This document shows, one piece after another, positions 44,747 to 52,701 of a DNA stretch of 64,000 bases. Position numbers and translations under genes: made by a program. The notes beneath the pieces are model-generated. The model made no database searches. It was not told the origin of the DNA and worked only from the letters and a program-made list of their open reading frames with translations. The DNA comes from Allomuricauda sp. F6463D (GTDB lineage Bacteria > Bacteroidota > Bacteroidia > Flavobacteriales > Flavobacteriaceae), in assembly GCF_023015965.1 (NCBI RefSeq), contig NZ_JALKAN010000002.1:744001-808000 (forward strand), read 5' to 3'. Position 1 is the first letter of the stretch. Each line of letters starts with the position of its first letter.

Positions 44747-45403
44747 TTAATGTTTTGGATAACCGAACCAGCTCGGGGAAGTTGTTATCAATTTTCCCGA
44801 GATGATTTCATTGAGCCAACGTTCGTACCAATCCAAAAAGGTATGGTCTTCAGAAAATTTTGGAGGGGACAGTTCGCCTCGGTCCAAATTAACTACCCTA
44901 CCTTTGTGAGGACCATTTAAAACTAGGGCATGTATAAAGGAACAACCTTGTGAACCAAGAGGCAATATTCCACCATATAGAGTACCGTTCAATCTATTGT
45001 AATCCTCATCTGTAATGTCTTCTTCGTAGAAGGGGTCGGTCATTTTATCCCACTCTGTCCAGGTGATATTTGGATAAAGTGCACATTCTTTTTTTAAGTG
45101 ATTTTCCACATTTTTATAAATCAAATCATCCAGATTTTGTCCAAATGGATAGATTCCGAAATAAGGTCCTGAACCAGAGTTTAGAAACGATTTTCCGCCA
45201 TTACCAATCTGCAATACAAAGCTTTTATAACATTCTGGTAGCTGAACGCTGTAATATTGTTCGAATGCGATAATTTTTGAAATACTTATAGGGCCATTCA
45301 TTTCATATTTGTGACTCCCTGCTCCAAAAACTTTATAATGATTATCTGTTTCTTTTGCTTGTTGTAGCTTTTGTTTGAGACGTTCAATTTGTTCGCTTGA
45401 CAT
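44747..45403 (-). CDS. SMI1/KNR4 (SUKH) family protein
   Basis: A 218-residue soluble protein. The SUKH core is visible: ISISKIIAFEQYYSVQLPECYKSFVLQIGNGG (about 45-76), with the typical Pro-x-x-Tyr and Gly-Asn-Gly-Gly pattern, and later ILPLGSQGCSFIHALVLNGPHKGRVVNL. SUKH proteins are frequent immunity proteins of polymorphic toxin systems. No toxin is seen nearby. It overlaps the upstream membrane-protein gene by 20 bases, so the two are coupled. Confidence 0.88.
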   Translation of the reverse strand: MSSEQIERLKQKLQQAKETDNHYKVFGAGSHKYEMNGPISISKIIAFEQYYSVQLPECYKSFVLQIGNGGKSFLNSGSGPYFGIYPFGQNLDDLIYKNVENHLKKECALYPNITWTEWDKMTDPFYEEDITDEDYNRLNGTLYGGILPLGSQGCSFIHALVLNGPHKGRVVNLDRGELSPPKFSEDHTFLDWYERWLNEIISGKLITTSPSWFGYPKH

Positions 45404-45731
45404 ATTTTTTAATTCCTACATTATAAATAAAAAAGAAGAAGAAGTATATAAGGAGCACTGCCATGGCCATATCATAAACAGACATTTTTGGTTCAGTTGA
45501 CCGAAGAAAAAAACCAATAGTGCCATCCAACTGAAAAGGAGTGTCAATTTGTGCTATAGTCCAGTTCTCGGGAATTATTCTGAAAACCGCTTTGTCCAGA
45601 ACCTCCACTATTATATAAAACCCACCCAAATGAAGCAAAGGGTTTATTTTGTAAGCTTTGTTTAGCAGAAAATATAAAGCCAAATACAAAAGAAAAATAA
45701 ATGTTCCCAAAAAGATACCTATTAAAACCAT
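45384..45731 (-). CDS. Small membrane protein coupled to the SUKH gene
   Basis: A 115-residue protein with three hydrophobic helices (about 1-24, 33-50 and 87-105, the last one Phe-rich: LLIYFFFFFIYNVG). No motif known to me. It overlaps the SUKH gene by 20 bases on the same strand, which points to a joint function, perhaps as a second immunity or accessory factor. It could also be an unrelated small membrane protein. Confidence 0.75.
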   Translation of the reverse strand: MVLIGIFLGTFIFLLYLALYFLLNKAYKINPLLHLGGFYIIVEVLDKAVFRIIPENWTIAQIDTPFQLDGTIGFFLRSTEPKMSVYDMAMAVLLIYFFFFFIYNVGIKKYVKRTN

Positions 45732-45834
45732 ATGTAAAAATTATTGAGCGTATGGCAATAAAGATAGTAGGTCACAATGCTGCTAAACCTCACTAATTGA
45801 TGAATGGGCATCTTGAATTGATGTATGGAGCAAA

Positions 45835-46734
45835 CTAATTGTTATATTTTCTTTTTGGCTTTTTACTGGCCAAATACACTCCAACAAGTACAAAGGCCAT
45901 TGCTGCTGTTTTGACTAAGGTAAGTTGGTCTTTTCCCGATAGGAGTGCGTATAAAATGCCTACCAAGGGTTGCATGTAAGCAAACGCGCCCACTGTAGAA
46001 GCTTTGAGCTGTGTCAATGCAAATATGTTGAACAAATAGGTCAAAAAAGTTGTTCCAATAACCACAAATGCAATGGATCCATAAACCCAAAGTGGGAGAG
46101 TTGCCCATTCTATTTCCAATACCTCAGGTAGAGTTAAGGGCAGGTTGATAATAAAAGCAATAGCAAAAAGCCATTTCATTAACGTAAAGGGATGATATGT
46201 TTCAATCAGCTTTTTTACTACCACCAAATAGGCACCGTATGCAGTTGCATTGATTATAAATAAAAAGTTGCCCAATGGTATATTGGGAGCATCTTGGCGG
46301 ATTTCTGCCCCGAAAAGAATAAGTCCAACAGCGCCTATAAAACCCATAAGAATACCCAACCCCTTGTTCCATGTGATTTTTTCTTTCAAAAATAGGGCGG
46401 AGATAATTACGACTATTATAGGACTAATAGTGATTAGAACCGCACTATTTATTGGTGTGGAAAGTTGTAGTCCTTTAAAAAAAGAAAGCATATTTATAGA
46501 CATTCCCAAAACGGAACATATCAGTAATCTGCCCCAATCCCTTTTTTCTATTTTTTCTTTAGGACCAAACAAGGAAATCAACCAAAAAATCAGCGTAGCG
46601 CCACCTACCCGTATAAAAATAAAACCAAAAGGTTTTACATGTACAGGCATAGCTCCTTTGGCCACTGTGTGGTTTATACCATATATAATGGTGGCGCCAA
46701 TGGCGGCCAAAATGGCAAAGGTTCTTTTGCTCAT
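45835..46734 (-). CDS. EamA family drug/metabolite transporter
   Basis: Inner-membrane transporter of 299 residues with ten hydrophobic helices and two EamA repeats: HTVAKGAMPVHVKPFGFIFIRVG in the first and FTLMKWLFAIAFI...AFAYMQPLVGILYAL in the second. Members export amino acids, metabolites or drugs; the substrate is unknown. It overlaps the upstream Spx/ArsC-like gene by 4 bases and is cotranscribed with it. Confidence 0.93.
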   Translation of the reverse strand: MSKRTFAILAAIGATIIYGINHTVAKGAMPVHVKPFGFIFIRVGGATLIFWLISLFGPKEKIEKRDWGRLLICSVLGMSINMLSFFKGLQLSTPINSAVLITISPIIVVIISALFLKEKITWNKGLGILMGFIGAVGLILFGAEIRQDAPNIPLGNFLFIINATAYGAYLVVVKKLIETYHPFTLMKWLFAIAFIINLPLTLPEVLEIEWATLPLWVYGSIAFVVIGTTFLTYLFNIFALTQLKASTVGAFAYMQPLVGILYALLSGKDQLTLVKTAAMAFVLVGVYLASKKPKRKYNN

Positions 46735-47084
46735 TGATGTAGAGCTACTTTGGCAGCTTGTACCGTTTTTTTGGAGTTGCCAATAAAGATTTGTCCGTCA
46801 ACCAAAACCACCGGTCTTTTTAAAAAAGTATAATGTTCTAAAATCAATTTTTGGTAATCGGTTTCCGAAAGTGACTTTTCATGAAGTCCTCTTTGTCGAA
46901 AAAGCATGGCCCTTCTACTAAAAAGTGACTCATAACTGCCACTTAATTTCGCCATTTCTTCCAATTGTTCAGGTGTAACGGGTTCAGATTTTATTTCTTG
47001 AAGTTCCACTCCTTCCAATGGTTCCAATTCTTTGAGAATGCGCTTACAGGTAGAACAACTGCCCAGATGATATATTTTTTTCAT
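46731..47084 (-). CDS. ArsC/Spx-like glutaredoxin-fold protein
   Basis: A 117-residue protein of the ArsC superfamily with a redox motif CSTC at residues 10-13 (GSCSTCKRIL), closer to Spx/MgsR (CxxC) than to arsenate reductase (single active Cys with a following Arg). The C-terminal region FLKRPVVLVDGQIFIG is typical for both. It could be a redox regulator or a reductase. It is coupled by a 4-base overlap to an EamA transporter gene. I see no arsenic-resistance genes. Confidence 0.87.
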   Translation of the reverse strand: MKKIYHLGSCSTCKRILKELEPLEGVELQEIKSEPVTPEQLEEMAKLSGSYESLFSRRAMLFRQRGLHEKSLSETDYQKLILEHYTFLKRPVVLVDGQIFIGNSKKTVQAAKVALHQ

Positions 47085-47254
47085 AAACCTAGTATTGGAA
47101 GAACAAAGGAAATCAAAAATGTTATAAAATAACGTGCGAACATATAAATTAAACAGCTTTTATAAATGGTGTGTATTTTATTGTGGGATTTTGTGATGTA
47201 TGTGGGGCGCTTTTAAGATTTTAGGGCTAGTTTTATGGCACCAAATAGCAACTT

Positions 47255-47719
47255 ATGGAAAAAACGTTCGACATTCTTCTAAAAAACAGAAAACTACTTC
47301 ACAATTTTTTGCAAAATACACCTAAAGAGGAATTGTTTAAAGTTCCCGAAGGATTCAATAATAATATTTGGTGGAACATTGCCCATGTGGTGGTAACATT
47401 GGAATTGTTGACGTACAAATTGAGCGGTCTGGATTTTACCATTGAAGAAGAATTGGTCAACAAGTACAAAAAAGGCACTTTTCCGGAAGGGGAACCTTCT
47501 GAAGCTGAAATGGAAAAGATAGCTGACTACCTGTTTAGCACCGTAAAGCATATACAGCTCGATTACGAACAAGGTAAGTTCAAGAACTACAAGGAATATA
47601 TGACCACTCCTAAAATTGGGTTGACCTGTGCCGAGGATGCTCTGTCCTTTAATGTCTTTCATGAAGGACTACATTTGGGTGCGATTTTGGCCTTAAAGAA
47701 AGCATTGGCCAAAAGCTAG
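47255..47719 (+). CDS. DinB family protein
   Basis: A 154-residue helical protein with the DinB metal-ligand pattern: His in NIWWNIAHVVVTLELL and the pair in NVFHEGLHLGAILALKK. The fold matches the DinB/YfiT family, putative metal-dependent enzymes of unknown substrate. A different protein from the 175-aa DinB-like one in this window; the two share only the pattern of histidines. Confidence 0.9.
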   Translation: MEKTFDILLKNRKLLHNFLQNTPKEELFKVPEGFNNNIWWNIAHVVVTLELLTYKLSGLDFTIEEELVNKYKKGTFPEGEPSEAEMEKIADYLFSTVKHIQLDYEQGKFKNYKEYMTTPKIGLTCAEDALSFNVFHEGLHLGAILALKKALAKS

Positions 47720-47816
47720 ATTTCCTTATTTCATCTAGATTGATTCTTTGGAAGTTTATTTGTTTTTGAGAAGTTTATTTTTTGGGTTTAATCTTTATAC
47801 ATTGATTATTGGAATG

Positions 47817-47843
47817 TAACTGAATGAAAATCAGTTATATTTG
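47817..47843 (+). promoter_or_regulatory. Promoter with inverted repeat upstream of the beta-barrel protein gene
   Basis: TATATTTG at 47836-47843 matches TAnnTTTG. Directly upstream and overlapping it is a 7-bp inverted repeat, TAACTGA (47817-47823) and TCAGTTA (47831-47837), which might be a regulator site. A TTG lies 24 bases upstream of the -7 element. Confidence 0.5.
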
Positions 47844-47880
47844 TTTTCAAATAGTTTAAGAACCCAAATCTTAATCAAAA

Positions 47881-48432
47881 ATGAAACACTACCACTTATG
47901 CAGTGGAGTCCTATTGGTACTCCTTATTTTTTCTTTTCAAAACGGATTTTCTCAAAGGGGCAACCTTTCCCTGGGTTTGGCACCAAGTTATAAAACCGAT
48001 GGTTACGGCATACAACTCAATGCAAACTATTATCATAGCTCCACCGATTACATGCAAGTTGCCTTAGTGGCTGCTTTTTCCAAAGAAAAACCTAATTCTG
48101 GCGTAGAATTTCCGTATGAGGATTACCTGTTCAATTTTGGGTATTTTACAACCGTGCTAACTTCTCCAAAGCGAGGTATTTTCTTTTATTTTGGTGGCGG
48201 TCCATCTTTAGGGTATAAGTATATAAATAATGGAGACACCTATTTTGCATTTGATGCCCTTGAGGCGGAGAGCAGCTTTATCTATGGGGTATACGCTTCC
48301 TTTGAAATGGATTTCTTTATTTCTGACTCGTTTTCTTTGATAATACCCATTAATGGATATTATCATTTTAATAGCGACCTGAACGATTCCACCGTTTTAT
48401 TGGGTGCAGGGATACGCTATTATTTTAAATGA
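47881..48432 (+). CDS. Conjugal-transfer-TraO-like outer-membrane beta-barrel protein
   Basis: A 183-residue protein with a signal peptide (about 1-24, ending GFSQRG), then alternating hydrophobic beta-strands and a terminal aromatic residue (IRYYFK), the pattern of a small outer-membrane barrel of eight strands. The GGGPSLGYKYI region resembles TraO/porin-like families of Bacteroidota, though no firm family can be named. Single gene with its own promoter; convergent with the next gene. Confidence 0.75.
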   Translation: MKHYHLCSGVLLVLLIFSFQNGFSQRGNLSLGLAPSYKTDGYGIQLNANYYHSSTDYMQVALVAAFSKEKPNSGVEFPYEDYLFNFGYFTTVLTSPKRGIFFYFGGGPSLGYKYINNGDTYFAFDALEAESSFIYGVYASFEMDFFISDSFSLIIPINGYYHFNSDLNDSTVLLGAGIRYYFK

Positions 48433-48440
48433 ATATCATT

Positions 48441-49181
48441 CTAAATTTTCGCCTTTCGTTTTAGATACAGGTTGATTTCGTTGTAAGGCAACAACAATAC
48501 TATTGGTCCATCGGCGTAGGAGGCCACTTCGTATTGATTGTAGATGAGTTGGAGGCCTTCTTTGGTGTAACCCATATTTTGTGATAAAAAAAACGAATCA
48601 CCTTCAAACATAAACCCAGTAGCGTTTATATTTTCATCTTGTGGTATTTTTTCTTGAATTCTAAACTTGGTTTCGGCAAAATCCTCAAAGCCATCCATAT
48701 CATCAAAAAGTTCCCAGTTCTCCAGCTCTTCGCCTTGTCTTTTGTCAAAATTTAAAAAAGATGTGGAAGCGTACCCATGGGCGCCACCTGTAAAGGAATA
48801 TGAGTTTAATAGCAATGTAATAATGTTTTCGTCCTCATAGACTATTTCCCCGTCTATAGTGGCTTCCCAAGGCACTTCATCAGAAAACTTGGCCTTAAGT
48901 TCTTTGTAACTACTAGTAAAAGATTGCAATGCTTTGTCCACATTATCAATAGTTTCGTCTTCGGTAAAGGATAAAATACTGATGATTTCTTCTTGAACAG
49001 ACCTGTTTATTGCTTCGGAAACAGCCGAATCATCCAATGCAGTGGGAATATTAATTTCTATCAAGGGACACCCTTCGCAATTTTCACCTATCAATTGGGT
49101 TGGTTCAAATGTAAGTTTGTTCTCTGTTTGGCAACCTGTCAAAAGGGACAGGAAAAAGATTGTGCCAAAGTATTTTCTCAT
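48441..49181 (-). CDS. DUF4163/DUF3298 (RsiV-like) lipoprotein
   Basis: A 246-residue lipoprotein from the ATG at 49181 (MRKYFGTIFFLSLLTGC, Cys17). The domains typical of RsiV/PdaC-type proteins follow: DUF4163-like (LIEINIPTALDDSAVSEAINR) and DUF3298 (NSYSFTGGAHGYASTSFLNFD...LLPYNEINLYL). Such proteins are extracytoplasmic; some bind lysozyme or deacetylate glycans, but the function here is unknown. Promoter -7 TATTTTTG on the minus strand at 49210-49203. Confidence 0.88.
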   Translation of the reverse strand: MRKYFGTIFFLSLLTGCQTENKLTFEPTQLIGENCEGCPLIEINIPTALDDSAVSEAINRSVQEEIISILSFTEDETIDNVDKALQSFTSSYKELKAKFSDEVPWEATIDGEIVYEDENIITLLLNSYSFTGGAHGYASTSFLNFDKRQGEELENWELFDDMDGFEDFAETKFRIQEKIPQDENINATGFMFEGDSFFLSQNMGYTKEGLQLIYNQYEVASYADGPIVLLLPYNEINLYLKRKAKI

Positions 49182-49202
49182 AGATAAAGGTTTTTGGGTC
49201 AT

Positions 49203-49210
49203 CAAAAATA
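49203..49210 (-). promoter_or_regulatory. Promoter -7 element of the DUF3298 lipoprotein gene
   Basis: Minus strand TATTTTTG, an exact TAnnTTTG match, 21 bases before the ATG at 49181. It lies just beside the -33 element of the opposite-strand promoter at 49219. Confidence 0.5.
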
Positions 49211-49218
49211 AGACTTCG

Positions 49219-49249
49219 TTGATTAGACCGAAAGATAACGATACATTTG
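49219..49249 (+). promoter_or_regulatory. Complete promoter of the cystathionine gamma-synthase-like gene
   Basis: TTG (49219-49221), a 20-base spacer and TACATTTG (49242-49249) form a full Bacteroidota promoter. The ATG at 49268 follows 18 bases on, so the leader is short. Confidence 0.7.
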
Positions 49250-49267
49250 TATGAAGAAAGTTTTAAC

Positions 49268-50422
49268 ATGAGTAAAAAAGAGTTAAAATTTAACAGTAAA
49301 GTTATCCATGGCGGACAGCAACCCGATGAGGCATATGGCGCGGTAATGATGCCAATTTACCAAACCTCCACCTACGCGCAGCCCACTCCGGGAGGGCACA
49401 AGGGTTACGAATATTCCCGAGGTTCAAATCCTACTCGAACTGCTTTGGAAAAGTCAGTGGCCAGTTTGGAAAATGGGAACTTTGGAATGGCATTTGGCAG
49501 TGGGATGGCCGCTATTGATGCCGTAATGAAACTTTTGCGCCCTGGTGATGAGGTGATTTGCACAAGCGACCTATATGGAGGAAGTTACCGACTTTTTAAA
49601 CAGGTTTTTGAAAAATACGGCATAAAGTTTCTGTTTTCGGATATGGTTGATATGGAAAAACTGGCTTCGCAGGTTACAGAAAACACGAAGCTGGTCTGGG
49701 TAGAAACTCCAACCAATCCCATGATGAACATTATAGATATTCGGGCTGTAGCAAAGATTACCAAACAACATAAAATAATATTGGGCGTGGACAATACATT
49801 TGCCACTCCTTATTTACAACGGCCATTGGAATTGGGAGCAGATTTAGTGATGCATTCTGCTACAAAATATTTGGGAGGACACAGTGATGTAGTGGCAGGG
49901 GCCTTGGTGGTAAAGGATGAAAACTTGGCGGAGCAACTCTACTTTATTCAAAAAGCCAGTGGTGGAATTTGTGGGCCAATGGACAGTTTTTTAACCCTTC
50001 GAGGCATAAAAACCCTTCATGTACGAATGCAGCGACATTGTGAAAACGGTGAAACCATTGCCAAATATTTAAAGAATCACCCTAAAATCGATATTGTCTA
50101 CTGGCCTGGGTTCGAACATCACCCTAATCACGATATCGCCAAAAAACAGATGGATGGCTTTGGGGGGATGATTTCTTTTGTGCCCAAAGGAGGAAATTAC
50201 GAACAGGCCATAAAAATTGTGGAGCAATTGAAAATATTTACCCTGGCGGAATCGTTAGGAGGTATTGAAAGTTTAGTTGGGCATCCGGCAAGTATGTCTC
50301 ACGGTAGCATTCCTAAGAATGAGCGCGAAAAAAATGGAGTGGTTGATGCCTTAATCAGGTTGAGCGTAGGTATTGAAGATGTAGAAGATTTGATTACCGA
50401 TTTGGAACAGGCCTTAAAATAA
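49268..50422 (+). CDS. Trans-sulfuration PLP enzyme (cystathionine gamma-synthase/lyase type)
   Basis: PLP-dependent Cys/Met metabolism enzyme of 384 residues from the ATG at 49268 (MSKKELKFNSKVIHGG); a TTG seven codons upstream overlaps the promoter and is rejected. The PLP lysine is Lys200 in HSATKYLGGHSD, with VDNTFATPYLQ before it and YEYSRGSNPTR for phosphate binding. The SGGICGPMDSFLTLRGIKTL segment fits MetB/MetC/CGL. Gamma-synthase (methionine synthesis) and gamma-lyase (cysteine synthesis) cannot be told apart here. Confidence 0.93.
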   Translation: MSKKELKFNSKVIHGGQQPDEAYGAVMMPIYQTSTYAQPTPGGHKGYEYSRGSNPTRTALEKSVASLENGNFGMAFGSGMAAIDAVMKLLRPGDEVICTSDLYGGSYRLFKQVFEKYGIKFLFSDMVDMEKLASQVTENTKLVWVETPTNPMMNIIDIRAVAKITKQHKIILGVDNTFATPYLQRPLELGADLVMHSATKYLGGHSDVVAGALVVKDENLAEQLYFIQKASGGICGPMDSFLTLRGIKTLHVRMQRHCENGETIAKYLKNHPKIDIVYWPGFEHHPNHDIAKKQMDGFGGMISFVPKGGNYEQAIKIVEQLKIFTLAESLGGIESLVGHPASMSHGSIPKNEREKNGVVDALIRLSVGIEDVEDLITDLEQALK

Positions 50423-50471
50423 GATTTTCTGAAAAAGTTGTACTATATATATTTAAATTATTGAAATAGTA

Positions 50472-50479
50472 TAATTTTG
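50472..50479 (+). promoter_or_regulatory. Promoter -7 element of gdhA
   Basis: TAATTTTG, an exact TAnnTTTG match, about 70 bases before the ATG at 50550. No well-spaced -33 element. Confidence 0.45.
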
Positions 50480-50549
50480 GCCTTAATATCATAATTCAAT
50501 AAAGAAAGTGCTTTTCGTAGGCGAAAAAGCAATCAATTTTAACCGATAT

Positions 50550-51893
50550 ATGGAAGAAAAAATAAAGGTATTTATGGATGAGGTGATTTCCAGAAATGGT
50601 CATGAACCGGAATTCATACAAGCAGTGCAGGAGGTGGCGGAAACCGTGATACCTTATATAGAACAGCACGACATATATCACGGAAAAAGTATTCTATTGC
50701 GAATGGTAGAACCTGAGCGAATGATTATGTTCCGTGTTGTATGGCTAGATGATGAAGGGAAAATCCATGTAAACCGTGGGTATCGGATTCAAATGAACTC
50801 TGCCATTGGGCCTTACAAAGGGGGACTTCGTTTTCACCCTACCGTAAATACCAGTGTGTTGAAGTTTTTAGCATTTGAGCAAGTCTTTAAAAATAGTTTG
50901 ACCACCTTGCCCATGGGCGGAGGAAAAGGAGGCTCCGATTTTGATCCAAAAGGTAAATCAAACGATGAGATTATGCGTTTTTGCCATGCTTTCATGACAG
51001 AGCTGTGCCGACATATAGGCCCTAATACCGACATACCTGCCGGAGATATAGGAGTAGGTACTCGCGAAATCGGTTATCTGTTCGGGATGTACAAAAAAAT
51101 TCGGAACGAATTTACGGGTGTGCTCACAGGTAAAGGACTTTCTTGGGGAGGCTCTTTGATTCGACCAGAAGCTACTGGTTATGGTGCCGTTTATTTCGCC
51201 GACAGTATGCTAAAAACCAAAAACGAGACCTTTGAAGGTAAAAAAGTGGTAATCTCAGGTTCTGGAAATGTGGCCCAATATGCAGCGGAAAAGGTGTTAC
51301 ATCTTGGAGGTACTGTATTAACACTTTCCGACTCTGGTGGATTTATCTATGATAAAGATGGTATTGATGAGGAAAAGCTTGCCTTTGTGATGGATTTAAA
51401 AAACAACAAAAGAGGAAGAATTTCAGAATATGTAGATCGGTATCCATCAGCAGAATTCTATCAAGGGGAAAGACCGTGGAAAATAGCTTGCGATATCGCA
51501 TTGCCATGTGCAACACAAAACGAATTGAACGGCGATGCAGCAGAAACCTTGATTAAGAACGGATGTATTACGGTGGCAGAAGGAGCCAACATGCCTTCTA
51601 CCCCAGAGGCAATTCACGCTTTTCATGAGGCGAAAATCTTGTTCGCTCCTGGAAAAGCTTCTAATGCTGGTGGTGTGGCCACTTCCGGATTGGAAATGAG
51701 CCAAAACTCTCTTCGTATTAGCTGGACTAGGCAAGAAGTGGACAAACGATTAAAGGGAATTATGGTTGATATCCACGATTCTTGTGTGAAATACGGAAAG
51801 GATAACAACGGGTATTGCAACTATGTAAAAGGAGCGAATATTGCAGGTTTTGTAAAAGTTGCAGATGCGATGTTGGCGCAAGGAGTGATATAA
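50550..51893 (+). CDS. gdhA: NADP-specific glutamate dehydrogenase
   Basis: Cytoplasmic enzyme for ammonia assimilation (2-oxoglutarate to glutamate). Choosing the ATG at 50550 gives 447 residues, the same length as E. coli GdhA; a GTG 14 codons earlier is less likely. Key segments are IGPYKGGLRFHP (substrate Lys90), PMGGGKGGSDFDPKGKS (catalytic Lys126), the Asp in DIPAGDIGVG, and the dinucleotide fold VVISGSGNVAQYAAEK. Followed by a strong terminator. Single gene. Confidence 0.97.
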   Translation: MEEKIKVFMDEVISRNGHEPEFIQAVQEVAETVIPYIEQHDIYHGKSILLRMVEPERMIMFRVVWLDDEGKIHVNRGYRIQMNSAIGPYKGGLRFHPTVNTSVLKFLAFEQVFKNSLTTLPMGGGKGGSDFDPKGKSNDEIMRFCHAFMTELCRHIGPNTDIPAGDIGVGTREIGYLFGMYKKIRNEFTGVLTGKGLSWGGSLIRPEATGYGAVYFADSMLKTKNETFEGKKVVISGSGNVAQYAAEKVLHLGGTVLTLSDSGGFIYDKDGIDEEKLAFVMDLKNNKRGRISEYVDRYPSAEFYQGERPWKIACDIALPCATQNELNGDAAETLIKNGCITVAEGANMPSTPEAIHAFHEAKILFAPGKASNAGGVATSGLEMSQNSLRISWTRQEVDKRLKGIMVDIHDSCVKYGKDNNGYCNYVKGANIAGFVKVADAMLAQGVI

Positions 51894-51918
51894 AAATACC
51901 ATCTAGAATGGTTTTTGG

Positions 51919-51950
51919 TTGGCAGTTACCAGAAGTAGTGGTTACATTTA
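51919..51950 (+). promoter_or_regulatory. Possible recO promoter nested in the gdhA terminator
   Basis: TTG (51919-51921), 21 bases of spacer, then TACATTTA (51943-51950), one mismatch from TAnnTTTG. The -7 element lies in the loop of the gdhA terminator. A transcript from here would start within the second stem arm and have a leader of about 25 bases. Confidence 0.35.
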
Positions 51951-51974
51951 CACTTCTGGTAACTGCTTTTTTTT
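51922..51974 (+). terminator. Intrinsic terminator after gdhA
   Basis: 15-bp arms GCAGTTACCAGAAGT (51922-51936) and ACTTCTGGTAACTGC (51952-51966) followed by eight T (51967-51974). The recO start codon lies only 5 bases further, at 51980. Confidence 0.93.
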
Positions 51975-51979
51975 AGCCC

Positions 51980-52699
51980 ATGCAAATCACGACCAAGGCC
52001 ATTGTACTTTCATCCTTAAGATATGGGGACACTAGCCTTATTGTAAGGGTATTTACACAATCAGATGGGGTAAAGTCGTATTTGTTAAAAGGTGTTTTTG
52101 GTTCTAAAAAAGCTAAAATCCGTCCTGCTTATTTTTTGCCACTAATGCAGTTGGAAATTGTTGCCAACCACAAGAATAAGGGAACCTTGGAAAGCATTAG
52201 AGATGTTAAAGTAGCTGTTCCATACCAAACCATGCACACCGATATTGTAAAAAACAGCATGGTATTGTTTTTGGCTGAAATGTTAGGGATAAGTATTCAA
52301 GAACAAGAACAGGATGAAAGCCTTTTTAATTATTTGACCTATGCCTTAAATTGGATGGATGGCCACAAGCTTTCACCTAATTTCCACATCTTATTCTTGC
52401 TCAACCTCACCAAGTATTTAGGCTTTTATCCCGACACTTCTAATCCAGATATGCCGTTTTTTGATCTATTGGAAGGGGGGTTTTGTGAGACGCCATCCCT
52501 TAACCCGTTGATTCATAATGAAGTGCTGTATGATTTTAAAAAGTTTTTAGGCACGGATTTTGAGGCATTACAGGCAATAAAATTAACTAAGTCTAACAGG
52601 CGAGAACTCTTAAAAATGGTTGTTCAGTATTTCCGATTACATATACATGGATTCCGGGAACCAAAGTCACTTGCCGTATTAAATGCAGTATTTACTTAA
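51980..52699 (+). CDS. recO: DNA repair protein RecO
   Basis: Recombination mediator that loads RecA with RecR in the RecFOR pathway. The 239-residue protein has the standard N-terminal OB-fold start MQITTKAIVLSSLRYGDTSLIVRVFT and the helical C-terminal domain (FHILFLLNLTKYLGFYPD). The usual zinc-finger cysteines are reduced, with one Cys in GGFCET, as seen in many Bacteroidota RecO. The start is firm by homology and lies 5 bases after the gdhA terminator. It is followed after 2 bases by a receptor gene. Confidence 0.94.
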   Translation: MQITTKAIVLSSLRYGDTSLIVRVFTQSDGVKSYLLKGVFGSKKAKIRPAYFLPLMQLEIVANHKNKGTLESIRDVKVAVPYQTMHTDIVKNSMVLFLAEMLGISIQEQEQDESLFNYLTYALNWMDGHKLSPNFHILFLLNLTKYLGFYPDTSNPDMPFFDLLEGGFCETPSLNPLIHNEVLYDFKKFLGTDFEALQAIKLTKSNRRELLKMVVQYFRLHIHGFREPKSLAVLNAVFT

Positions 52700-52701
52700 A
52701 A

